Of a stretch of 6,985 nucleotides of DNA, positions 1 through 5,222 are shown in pieces. A program made the translations under genes and the position numbers. The stretch comes from Atopobium sp. UBA2090 (lineage in GTDB: Bacteria > Actinomycetota > Coriobacteriia > Coriobacteriales > Atopobiaceae), in contig DCZG01000053.1 of the NCBI GenBank assembly GCA_002331575.1, positions 50,504 to 57,488 of the forward strand, in the 5' to 3' direction. A model generated the notes under the pieces. That model made no database searches and was not told the DNA's origin. It saw only the letters and a program-made list of their open reading frames with translations. Position 1 is the stretch's first letter, and each line of letters starts with the position of its first letter.

Positions 1-166
1 TGAGCTTGCCCTCGCCGACCAGGTGCTCCTGACCCACCACCTCGTCGAGGGTGCGGGGGCGGACGCGCGCCGGAAGCGGCTGCGTCATGTCGGGTTCGTC
101 CGCGCCCTCGGAGGGAGCCGAGAGCGGCGCGACGTCTACGCCGAAGAGCGGTTTCTGGTCGGGCAT
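1..166 (-). CDS. rarA: RarA (MgsA-type) replication-associated recombination AAA+ ATPase, N-terminal fragment
   Basis: Only the first 55 codons are present; the gene runs off the left edge. RarA is a clamp-loader-like AAA+ ATPase that acts at stalled replication forks with SSB. The recognisable part is residues 29-55, with PLPARVRPRTLDEVVGQEHL followed by VGEGKL. This is the conserved segment just before the Walker A region in the RarA family (typically PLAxRMRPxTLDExVGQxHLLG). Walker A itself would lie outside the window. The ATG at 166 is preceded by a GAGGGGG ribosome site; a second in-frame ATG (codon 26) is also possible because the family homology begins just after it, so the first 25 residues are a low-complexity leader. 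The gap to the upstream esterase-fold gene is 36 bp on the same strand, so the two may be co-transcribed, although no functional link is evident. The call rests on one short conserved block. Confidence 0.82.
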   Translation of the reverse strand, partial: MPDQKPLFGVDVAPLSAPSEGADEPDMTQPLPARVRPRTLDEVVGQEHLVGEGKL

Positions 167-202
167 GCATCCCCCTCGCACGTGACGAGGCGCGCGGTGC
201 GC

Positions 203-1432
203 CTAGGGCTGCATCTTCGCGTTCGTGGCCTCGAGCTCGGCCGCGGTCTTCTCCGCGGTTGCCGTCGACTCCTTGACCGCCGCCTTGGCAGCGGCGACGC
301 GCTTGTTGGCCGCGTCCTTCTCGGCGACCGCCTGCGCGGCGTCGGCCCGAGCCTCGCCGGCGATCCACTCGGCGGAGGCACGGTCGCGGGCGGCGGCGTC
401 GGCGGCGTCCTGGGCGGCGCGGGCCTTCTCGTCCGCCTCGGCGAGCTGGGCGGCGATAGCGTCACGCTTGGCCCAGGCAGTCTTGGAGGCCTTGGCGAGC
501 TTCGTCTCGGCGGCGGTGGAAGCCTCGACCGCGGCCTCCTCGACGGCGATGCGGGCGGTCGTGGACTTTGCCTTGGAGCGGGCGGCGCGAACCTCGGCGT
601 TTGCCGCGGAGAGCTCCTCCTTGTCGACCCGCAGCCGCTCGGCTGCGTGCTCCGCCGCGGCCTTGGCGATGGCGAAGCGCGCGGAGAGCTTGCGCTTGAG
701 AAGGCCGTTGGACTCGAGCAGGCACGGAAGCAGCTGGCGAGCCTCCTCCTGCCACCACGACCAGTCGTGGCTCACGTCGAGGCCCCAGTACTCGAAGGTC
801 GCGTCGATGCCCTTGTCGGCGAGAAGCCCCTCCATGATGCGCTGGCTCCCGATGCACGTCTCGCTGGGGCCCTGGCCGCAGACGAAGGCGATGGGATGGT
901 TCTCGAGACCGCCGTCGGGCACCTGGTCGATGATGTCGACGGGCGAGAAGTCCGCCCAGCGCTCGTCGAAGCCGTCGGCGGCGAAGTCACGCGCGTCATA
1001 GGTCCCGGAGAGGGCGAGAAGCCCGCCGAAGAGGTCGGGGCGACGGAGGATTGCGAGCGTGGCATTGAGGGCACCCATTCCCGCGCCGGCGACGATCGGA
1101 AGCTCCCACGAGGAGTTGTGCTCGCGCACGAACGGCGAGAGGACGTTGTCCACGAAGTCGAAGTAGGCGGAGATGTTGGCGAGGCGGTAGTCTGCCGTGG
1201 CGAAGCGGGAGTACCAGCCACCCTCATCGTCGGAGTCGACGCAGAAGAGCTGGATGCGATGGTCCTCGATGAGATCGCTGAGGGCGTCGACCATCCCTCC
1301 GTTGTCCCAGCTGGTGCAGGAGGAGTCCCCCTCGGGGAACACGATGACGGGGCGCCCTTCGGTACCGTAGACTTCCACGTCCAGGCTCTTCTGCAGGCCC
1401 TCGCTCTCGAGGGTGTAGTCTGTGATCTCCAC
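203..1432 (-). CDS. Esterase-fold (alpha/beta hydrolase, PF00756-like) protein lacking the nucleophile serine, with long Ala-rich C-terminal coil
   Basis: The protein is 409 aa from the GTG at 1432, chosen because AGAGGAGAGG lies 7 nt upstream and because the family's N-terminal beta strands (VEVYGTEGRPVIVFPEGD) begin shortly after it. An in-frame extension to 1582 has no homology-like content and covers the intergenic region. Residues 1-245 follow the esterase D-like hydrolase fold: GGMVDALSDLI, LFCVDSDDEGGW, RRPDLFGGLLALSGTYD, FVCGQG, and VSHDWSWW with the expected catalytic His at 222. The nucleophile elbow, normally G-x-S-M-G-A in these proteins, reads GAGMGA, with Gly118 in the serine position. 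Residues about 246-406 are Ala/Glu/Lys/Arg-rich, free of proline and glycine over long runs, and heptad-like, so they probably form a long helical coil. There is no signal peptide or membrane segment. It could be a structural or binding protein derived from an esterase; the substrate or partner is unknown. A weak promoter-like pair (TTGGGA 1495-1500, TGTTAT 1470-1475, 19-bp spacer) lies upstream. Confidence 0.8.
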   Translation of the reverse strand: MEITDYTLESEGLQKSLDVEVYGTEGRPVIVFPEGDSSCTSWDNGGMVDALSDLIEDHRIQLFCVDSDDEGGWYSRFATADYRLANISAYFDFVDNVLSPFVREHNSSWELPIVAGAGMGALNATLAILRRPDLFGGLLALSGTYDARDFAADGFDERWADFSPVDIIDQVPDGGLENHPIAFVCGQGPSETCIGSQRIMEGLLADKGIDATFEYWGLDVSHDWSWWQEEARQLLPCLLESNGLLKRKLSARFAIAKAAAEHAAERLRVDKEELSAANAEVRAARSKAKSTTARIAVEEAAVEASTAAETKLAKASKTAWAKRDAIAAQLAEADEKARAAQDAADAAARDRASAEWIAGEARADAAQAVAEKDAANKRVAAAKAAVKESTATAEKTAAELEATNAKMQP

Positions 1433-1550
1433 GAGGTAACCTCTCCTCTGCTTGACGGTTCGCACACTGATAACACGATGGTACGCATTCTGCGTCCCAA
1501 CGTGGGCGAACTGCCGAATCCCGAAGTTTTCTTCGCACTCACCGCCCGCG

Positions 1551-1587
1551 GGAGCCCCAGAGGCTCCGTCGGCGGATGCCATCCGCC
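1551..1587 (-). terminator. Tandem hairpins directly after the aminotransferase stop
   Basis: Two short perfect inverted repeats sit end to end just past the stop codon. The first, 1571-1587, has a 7-bp stem (GGCGGAT/ATCCGCC) with a 3-nt loop and shares its last base with the stop codon. The second, 1551-1567, has a 6-bp stem (GGAGCC/GGCTCC) with a 5-nt loop. No T-tract follows, so if this region ends or slows transcription it is not a canonical intrinsic terminator; mRNA 3'-end protection is an alternative. Confidence 0.35.
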
Positions 1588-3086
1588 TACGACTGCTGGT
1601 AGGTGGCGAGGAACTCGGCGAGCTTGGTCATGGCCTCCCGCAGGACGGGGATGCGCGGCAGGTACACGACACGGAAGTGGTCGGGCTTGGCCCAGTTGAA
1701 CCCCGAGCCCTGGACGATGAGAATGTGCTTCTCCTTGAGCAGGTCCACGGCAAACTGAACGTCATCGGTGATGTTGAACTTCTCGACGTCGAGCTTGGGG
1801 AAGGCGTAGAACGCCGCCTTGGGCTTGACGACGCTCACGCCGGGAATGTCGCAGAGGGCCTGGTACACGAACTCGCGCTGATCGTACACGCGACCTCCTG
1901 GAACGATGTAGTCGTTCACCGACTGATGGCCGCCGAGGGCGGTCTGCACGATGGACTGGGCGGGCACGTTCGAGCAGATGCGCATGTTCGAGAGCATGTT
2001 GAGGCCCTCGATGTAGTCCTTCGCCAGGCGCTTGTTGCCCGAGAGGCTCATCCAGCCAATGCGGTAGCCTGCGACCATGTGGCTCTTTGAGAGGCCGTTG
2101 AACGTGATGCAGAACAGGTCGGGTGCGAGGCTCGCGATCGAGACGTGCTGCACGCCGTCCATGCAGAGGCGGTCGTAGATCTCGTCCGAGAAGATCATGA
2201 GCTGGTTCTCGCGGGCGATGCGGACGATTCCCTCGAGGACCTCGCGCGGGTACACGGCACCGGTCGGGTTGTTCGGGTTGATGATGACGATGGCCTTGGT
2301 CCGCGGCGAGACCTTGGCGCGGATGTCATCGAGGTCGGGAGTCCAGTCCTCCTCCTCGTCGCAGATGTAGTGCACGACCGTGCCGCCGGCGAGCGTGGCG
2401 CAGGCGGTCCACAGGGGGTAGTCGGGGCTCGGGATGAGGATCTCGTCGCCGTTGTCGAGCAGGGCACTCATGCAGAGGTTGATGAGCTCCGAGACGCCGT
2501 TGCCCGTGTAGATGTCGTTCATGCCGACGTCGGGGATGCCCTTGATCTGGTCGTACTGCATGATGGCCTTGCGCGCCGAGAAGAGGCCCTTGCTCGCCGA
2601 ATAGCCCTCGCAGTCGGTGAGCTGGTTGCGCATGTCGTAGACGACCTCGTCGGGCGTGCGGAACCCGAAGGGTGCGGGGTTGCCGATGTTGAGCTTGAGG
2701 ATGTGCGTACCGTCCTCCTCCATGCGGTTGGCCTCGTCGACGACGGGGCCGCGCACGTCGTAGAGGACGTTGTCGAGCTTGGTGGACTTGTTGAAGGTGC
2801 GCATGGTGGTGCCTCTCTCGCGAGTTGGTTTCGTGGTCACGTTCACGGTCGCTGGCGCGTGCTCGGGTCCCGTCCCGGAGAGCCAATCCTCCGAGACGCC
2901 CAGAGCCGAGGCGAGAAACGCCATGATGCCCGCACGAGGCACGGTCTTTCCGCTCAGGTACTGGCTCACCTGACTCTTGCCGAGCTTTACTCCCTGCTCG
3001 GAGGCCATGCGAACGAGGTCGACCTGCTTGAGGCCGCTCTCGCTCATCGCCTTTCCCAGCCTGGATGCAAAGCTCGTCTCGGACAT
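1587..3086 (-). CDS. alaA: XRE-type HTH / alanine aminotransferase (AlaA-type) fusion
   Basis: The protein is 499 aa from the ATG at 3086, preceded by GGAG at short spacing. Residues 5-70 form a lambda-repressor-like (XRE) helix-turn-helix: FASRLGKAMSESGLKQVDL, recognition segment LGKSQVSQYLSGK, then a final helix ending VSEDWLSG. A polar linker (about 71-94) joins it to a complete class I/II PLP aminotransferase (95-499). That domain closely resembles E. coli AlaA (YfbQ), which makes alanine from pyruvate and glutamate: KLDNVLYDVRGPV, LKLNIGNPAPFGF, GNGVSELI, NPNNPTG (269-276 region), SDEIYD with Asp301 and Tyr304, Schiff-base motif NGLSKS with Lys334, and HFRVV with carboxylate-binding Arg472. 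All expected catalytic residues are present, so it should be enzymatically active in the cytoplasm. The HTH suggests it also binds DNA, and the GTTCAATTT array just upstream is the obvious candidate site, implying autoregulation (inference). Met95 has its own ribosome-site-like sequence, so a free enzyme may also be made. It is probably monocistronic, with hairpins at the stop. Confidence 0.9.
   Translation of the reverse strand: MSETSFASRLGKAMSESGLKQVDLVRMASEQGVKLGKSQVSQYLSGKTVPRAGIMAFLASALGVSEDWLSGTGPEHAPATVNVTTKPTRERGTTMRTFNKSTKLDNVLYDVRGPVVDEANRMEEDGTHILKLNIGNPAPFGFRTPDEVVYDMRNQLTDCEGYSASKGLFSARKAIMQYDQIKGIPDVGMNDIYTGNGVSELINLCMSALLDNGDEILIPSPDYPLWTACATLAGGTVVHYICDEEEDWTPDLDDIRAKVSPRTKAIVIINPNNPTGAVYPREVLEGIVRIARENQLMIFSDEIYDRLCMDGVQHVSIASLAPDLFCITFNGLSKSHMVAGYRIGWMSLSGNKRLAKDYIEGLNMLSNMRICSNVPAQSIVQTALGGHQSVNDYIVPGGRVYDQREFVYQALCDIPGVSVVKPKAAFYAFPKLDVEKFNITDDVQFAVDLLKEKHILIVQGSGFNWAKPDHFRVVYLPRIPVLREAMTKLAEFLATYQQS
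2802..2820 (-). promoter_or_regulatory. Candidate internal ribosome binding site and start codon at the HTH/aminotransferase junction
   Basis: Reading leftward, GAGAGAGG is followed by CACCACC (7 nt) and ATG at 2804-2802. This in-frame ATG is codon 95 of the fusion and lies exactly where stand-alone AlaA proteins begin (M-x-x-x-x-K-S-x-K-L-x-N-V). Spacing and purine content fit a usable Shine-Dalgarno. If used, it would yield a 405-residue aminotransferase without the DNA-binding domain. The GAGAGAGG also encodes part of the linker (R-E-R-G), so chance cannot be excluded. Confidence 0.4.
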
Positions 3087-3096
3087 CTCACTCCAG

Positions 3097-3210
3097 AAGT
3101 TCAATTTAAGAATCGTAAGTTCAATTTTACTTGGTGGTTCAATTTATGGGACAGCATAGCACTCACCAGAGCGCGCTCGAACGACAGGTTCAATTTTCGT
3201 GAAAGTTCAA
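3097..3210 (-). repeat. Five-copy AAATTGAACTT operator-like array upstream of the XRE-AlaA gene
   Basis: Written on the plus strand, GTTCAATTT occurs perfectly at 3099-3107, 3119-3127, 3137-3145 and 3188-3196, with a fifth partial copy (GTTCAA) at 3205-3210. All are in the same orientation, with start-to-start spacings of 20, 18, 51 and 17 bp. On the coding (minus) strand the fullest copies, at 3099 and 3119, read AAATTGAACTT, which is quasi-palindromic (AAnTTnAAnTT), as expected for a dimeric HTH operator. The sites are AT-rich against very GC-rich surroundings. They flank and overlap a candidate promoter, and the first ends about 13 bp from the start codon. Binding by the neighbouring XRE domain is inferred. 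Confidence 0.65.
3153..3161 (-). promoter_or_regulatory. Candidate extended -10 promoter for the XRE-AlaA gene
   Basis: On the minus strand TGcTATGCT provides an extended -10 (TG-N-TATGCT, 4 of 6 to TATAAT). No good -35 is seen, which extended -10 promoters tolerate. Transcription would begin near 3146, inside the third GTTCAATTT copy, giving a leader of about 60 nt. Two operator-like copies would then lie upstream and three at or downstream of the start, a layout suited to repression. Confidence 0.35.
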
Positions 3211-3266
3211 CGAGACATCGCATGCCACCCTCTGCCAGACGTATGAATCCGACGCCAGGTGCGGCA

Positions 3267-3304
3267 CCAATGACGTCAAAGGATCCTTCCGGCTTATTGG
3301 CACC
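3267..3304. repeat. Hairpin repeat element A
   Basis: The segment 3273-3304 is a direct repeat of 3386-3417 (27 of 32 positions identical), beginning ACGTCAAAGGATCCTTC and ending TTGGCACC. Centred on AAGGATCCTT, it folds into an inner stem, a mismatched middle, and an outer stem GCCAAT/ATTGGT on the minus strand (3296-3301 with 3266-3271). The outer arms still pair although the sequence differs from copy B. There is no T-run, so it is less likely than copy B to act as a terminator. Confidence 0.55.
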
Positions 3305-3380
3305 GACCCGCAGGCCGTCTACCTGGGCGTACCGATAAGGTCCTTTTGTCTCGTCGGCGTTTGCCCAGTTGGGCCGTCCG

Positions 3381-3417
3381 CAAAAACGTCAAAGGATCCT
3401 TCGAGGCTTTTGGCACC
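3381..3417 (-). terminator. Hairpin repeat element B: probable bidirectional intrinsic terminator after the amylase
   Basis: On the minus strand, arm CCAAAAGCCTCGAAG (3412-3398) pairs with CTTTGACGTTTTTG (3395-3381) around a GATC loop. The stem of about 14 pairs has one C-C mismatch and two G-U pairs, and the far arm contains five consecutive T. The matching A-run on the other arm makes it usable from both directions. It lies about 70 nt past the amylase stop and before the aminotransferase promoter, so its natural role would be ending the amylase transcript. The GC content of the upper stem is modest, so strength is uncertain. Confidence 0.5.
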
Positions 3418-3433
3418 TGCCCGTCGGAGGGTG

Positions 3434-3471
3434 GCCCTTTGGCTGCCAAAGGGCGTTGGCACCTTTGGCAG
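3434..3471 (-). repeat. Two mutually exclusive hairpins just past the amylase stop
   Basis: Three segments, in minus-strand order, are CTGCCAAAGG (3471-3462), CCTTTGGCAG (3452-3443) and CCAAAGGGC (3442-3434). The middle segment can form a perfect 10-bp stem with the first (9-nt loop). Alternatively, it can take part in a 9-bp stem GCCCTTTGG/CCAAAGGGC (3454-3446 with 3442-3434, loop CAG). No T-tract follows. The structure starts 14 nt after the amylase stop and could protect the mRNA end or modulate read-through. Confidence 0.5.
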
Positions 3472-3484
3472 GCTGAACGTCCCG

Positions 3485-5035
3485 CTAGTTCCAGGTGCCG
3501 CCCGCCTCCTCGATGGTGGCGATGGGGTCGGGACCCTCATAGGGGCTCGCGTCCTCGGTCTTGACGAGGCGAATCCAGTCATGTTCGAGCACGAGCGCCG
3601 CCGCGTCCGAGATGTACACAGCCAGGCGACCGCCGCCGCAGCCGAACGTGGCGCAGCCGTCCTCGCCGATGGTGACCTTTCCCTCGTCGCCCAAGACGCA
3701 GTCCCATACCTCGCCAGCATGGGATGCGCCGACGCACATGGACTTCTCGCCCCCGTCCTTGTAGGTGAGAAGGACCGCAGCACCCGAAAGGATGTGCTCG
3801 TCTCCCTCGCGCGTCCACCCGATGACGTCAGGGTCATCGAGGTAGTCGCGCTGTATGCCGAAGGCAAAGCGGCGCCGAAGCTCCATGAGGAGGGGAAGCT
3901 CGCGCACGGCGGGAATCCCGCCGTCGTTGGGCATGCCGTAGAGGTCCCCGTAGAACACGCAGGGATAGCCAGCCTCCCGCAGCAGGATGAGCGCGTATGC
4001 CGAGGGCTTGAACCAGGGTTCGATGAACGACTGGAGCGCCTGGCCGGGCTCGGTGTCGTGGTTCTCGACGAAGGTCACCGCATGTACGGGGTCGGTCGAG
4101 ACGAGCGTGCCGTCGAAGATCTTGGAGAGGTCGACGTTTCCGTTCGAGCAGCTCGCCTCGAAGAGGTGGTAGTGCAGCGGCACGTCGAAGAGGCTCATCG
4201 TCTTCTCGTCGCCGAGATAGGAGACGAGGTCGTCCACGCGCGGCGACCAGTACTCCCCCACGGAGAAGAGCTCCCTGCCCGTGGCCTCGCGGAGGTCGGA
4301 GAGCCAACGCAGGTAGAAGTCGCGACTCATGTGCTTGAGCGCGTCGAGGCGGAAGCCGTCGACGCCCGTCTGACCGAGGTACCAGCGTCCCCAGTGAATC
4401 AGCTCCTTGTAGACCTCGGGGTCGGTGAGGTCCACGTCGCAGCCCATGAGGTAGTCGAAGTTGCCGTTGTCGACATGGTCGACGTCCTCGTCCCAGTGCT
4501 TCCCGTCAAAGAGGAAGACGGACGAGCGCTTCTCCAGCTCGTCCCAGTCGGTGCCGTGGAAACGTCGCCAGTCCCACCGAAAGCGCGAGTGGCGGCCCCT
4601 CCGTCCCGGGAAGGTGAAATGGGTCCAGGCGGAGATGACGCGCGGATCGGCGACGGTCTCGTTTCGATTGGCGGGGTCGCACTCCGTGGCGAGGACCTTC
4701 TCGAGCTTGTCCGCGCCCATGCGATGGTTGAGCACGACGTCACCGAGCGTCTGAACGCCCGCGTCCCTCAGGGCGCTGACCGCGCGGACGTACTCGTCCT
4801 TGGTGCCGTATTTGGTGGCGACGCCACCCTTCTGGTTGAACTCGCCGAGGTCATAGAGGTCGTAGACGCCATAACCCACGTCATTGGAGCCCCCCTCCCC
4901 CTTGTAGGCGGGTGGAAGCCATATCGAGGTGATGCCTTCGGTCGCGAAGCGCTGAGCGCTCGCGGCAAGACGGTTCCAGTGATTGCAGTCGGAGGGCAGG
5001 CTCCACGAGAAGCCCTGAAGCATGGTCCCGTTCAT
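3485..5035 (-). CDS. amyA: Cytoplasmic alpha-amylase, GH13 (AmyA/AmyS type)
   Basis: The protein is 516 aa and hydrolyses internal alpha-1,4 bonds in starch, glycogen or maltodextrins (EC 3.2.1.1). The ATG at 5035 is chosen because AAAGGAGG lies 4 nt upstream and the mature family start (GTMLQGFSW) follows at once. The longer in-frame start at 5158 would overlap the divergent -35 box. There is no signal peptide, so it acts in the cytoplasm, as does E. coli AmyA (495 aa). Conserved GH13 regions are visible: DVVLNH (99-104), GVDGFRLDALKH with nucleophile Asp231, FSVGEYW with acid/base Glu261, and FVENHDT with transition-state Asp327. Also present are EPWFKPSAYALILLRE and VFYGDLYG, typical of the AmyA/AmyS subgroup. 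A calcium-site-rich B domain lies at about 105-200 and the C-terminal beta domain from about 395 to 475, followed by a tail of about 35 residues. No promoter is clearly recognisable in its 187-bp upstream gap. A maltohexaose-forming or related specificity cannot be excluded. Confidence 0.93.
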   Translation of the reverse strand: MNGTMLQGFSWSLPSDCNHWNRLAASAQRFATEGITSIWLPPAYKGEGGSNDVGYGVYDLYDLGEFNQKGGVATKYGTKDEYVRAVSALRDAGVQTLGDVVLNHRMGADKLEKVLATECDPANRNETVADPRVISAWTHFTFPGRRGRHSRFRWDWRRFHGTDWDELEKRSSVFLFDGKHWDEDVDHVDNGNFDYLMGCDVDLTDPEVYKELIHWGRWYLGQTGVDGFRLDALKHMSRDFYLRWLSDLREATGRELFSVGEYWSPRVDDLVSYLGDEKTMSLFDVPLHYHLFEASCSNGNVDLSKIFDGTLVSTDPVHAVTFVENHDTEPGQALQSFIEPWFKPSAYALILLREAGYPCVFYGDLYGMPNDGGIPAVRELPLLMELRRRFAFGIQRDYLDDPDVIGWTREGDEHILSGAAVLLTYKDGGEKSMCVGASHAGEVWDCVLGDEGKVTIGEDGCATFGCGGGRLAVYISDAAALVLEHDWIRLVKTEDASPYEGPDPIATIEEAGGTWN

Positions 5036-5146
5036 GAGACCTCCTTTGGCAGACCGAGACGCGAACGAGAAAGAGAGCGGGCCTCGGGTTCCATAGCCGA
5101 TGCTTCTCTGTTCTTTCCCTCTGAGCCACGATCTGAGCGTCTCTCG

Positions 5147-5175
5147 TTGACAATTCACAGTTTGCCGAATATAGT
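5147..5175 (+). promoter_or_regulatory. Promoter of the GntR-ABC operon
   Basis: A perfect -35 TTGACA (5147-5152) is followed by a 17-bp spacer and TATAGT (5170-5175, 5 of 6 to consensus). Transcription would start near 5182, about 40 nt before the repressor's GTG. This is the best promoter match in the window and would be strong unless repressed. Confidence 0.85.
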
Positions 5176-5197
5176 GTACTTATCGTATATATACACT
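5173..5197 (+). promoter_or_regulatory. YtrA-type operator (inverted repeat AGTGTA-N13-TACACT)
   Basis: The 25-bp inverted repeat centred on 5185 has arms AGTGTAnnTAT and ATAnnTACACT, 9 of 11 positions pairing. It overlaps the end of the -10 box and covers the expected start of transcription. The AGTGTA...TACACT form matches what is known for operators of the YtrA subfamily of GntR regulators, and the first gene downstream encodes exactly such a regulator, so autorepression by blocking polymerase is the simple reading. Confidence 0.8.
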
Positions 5198-5222
5198 TAG
5201 AGCGTGAGAACCAGGACTCACC

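Larger units (their letters stand above)
3087..3484. other. 398-bp intergenic region rich in repeats and hairpins
   Basis: No convincing coding sequence lies here on either strand. From left to right it holds the GTTCAATTT array and probable promoter of the aminotransferase fusion (3097-3210), about 55 bp with nothing recognised, hairpin element A (3267-3304), a further stretch with a small GCCCA/TGGGC inverted repeat (3363-3374) and an AAGGTCCTT half-similar to the hairpin cores (near 3335-3345), hairpin element B (3381-3417), and the overlapping hairpins next to the amylase stop (3434-3471). TTGGCACC recurs at 3297-3304, 3410-3417 and 3456-3463 in the same orientation, so all three structures share a module. 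Confidence 0.7.

Noticed and set aside
173..190. CCTCG/CGAGG hairpin covering the rarA ribosome site
   Set aside because: Only a 5-bp stem with a 7-nt loop in very GC-rich DNA; too easily a chance match to call regulation.
1433..1582. Esterase-fold start 50 codons further upstream
   Set aside because: The GTG at 1432 has a strong ribosome site at ideal spacing and fits the family start; the extension overlaps the intergenic hairpins.
23..1699. A 558-codon plus-strand open frame
   Set aside because: It is the mirror of the esterase-fold gene and of the end of the aminotransferase gene in GC-rich DNA; its translation is low-complexity Gly/Leu/Arg-rich with no family features, whereas the minus strand encodes recognisable domains.
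3087..3104. TTG start extending the XRE-AlaA protein by six residues
   Set aside because: The TTG is part of the AAATTGAACTT repeat, and the ATG at 3086 has GGAG directly upstream and begins the HTH-family sequence.
3097..3210. CRISPR array for the GTTCAATTT repeats
   Set aside because: The repeats are only 9 bp, the spacings are irregular (20, 18, 51, 17 bp), and no cas gene is present; an operator array next to an HTH gene fits better.
2145..3338. A 397-codon plus-strand open frame
   Set aside because: It is antisense to the aminotransferase and continues through the operator array and hairpin A; no homology-like content.
3346..3564. A 72-codon plus-strand open frame between hairpins
   Set aside because: It starts within the hairpin-repeat region, overlaps the amylase 3' end antisense, is Arg/Trp-rich by composition, and has no convincing ribosome site.
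5036..5158. Amylase start 41 codons further upstream
   Set aside because: The extension has no family resemblance, overlaps the divergent TTGACA box, and the ATG at 5035 has a near-perfect AAAGGAGG.
3410..5200. A 596-codon plus-strand open frame
   Set aside because: It lies antisense to the whole amylase gene and reads as a Val/Glu/Ala-rich mirror; it also runs through the amylase upstream region and the operator for the GntR operon.
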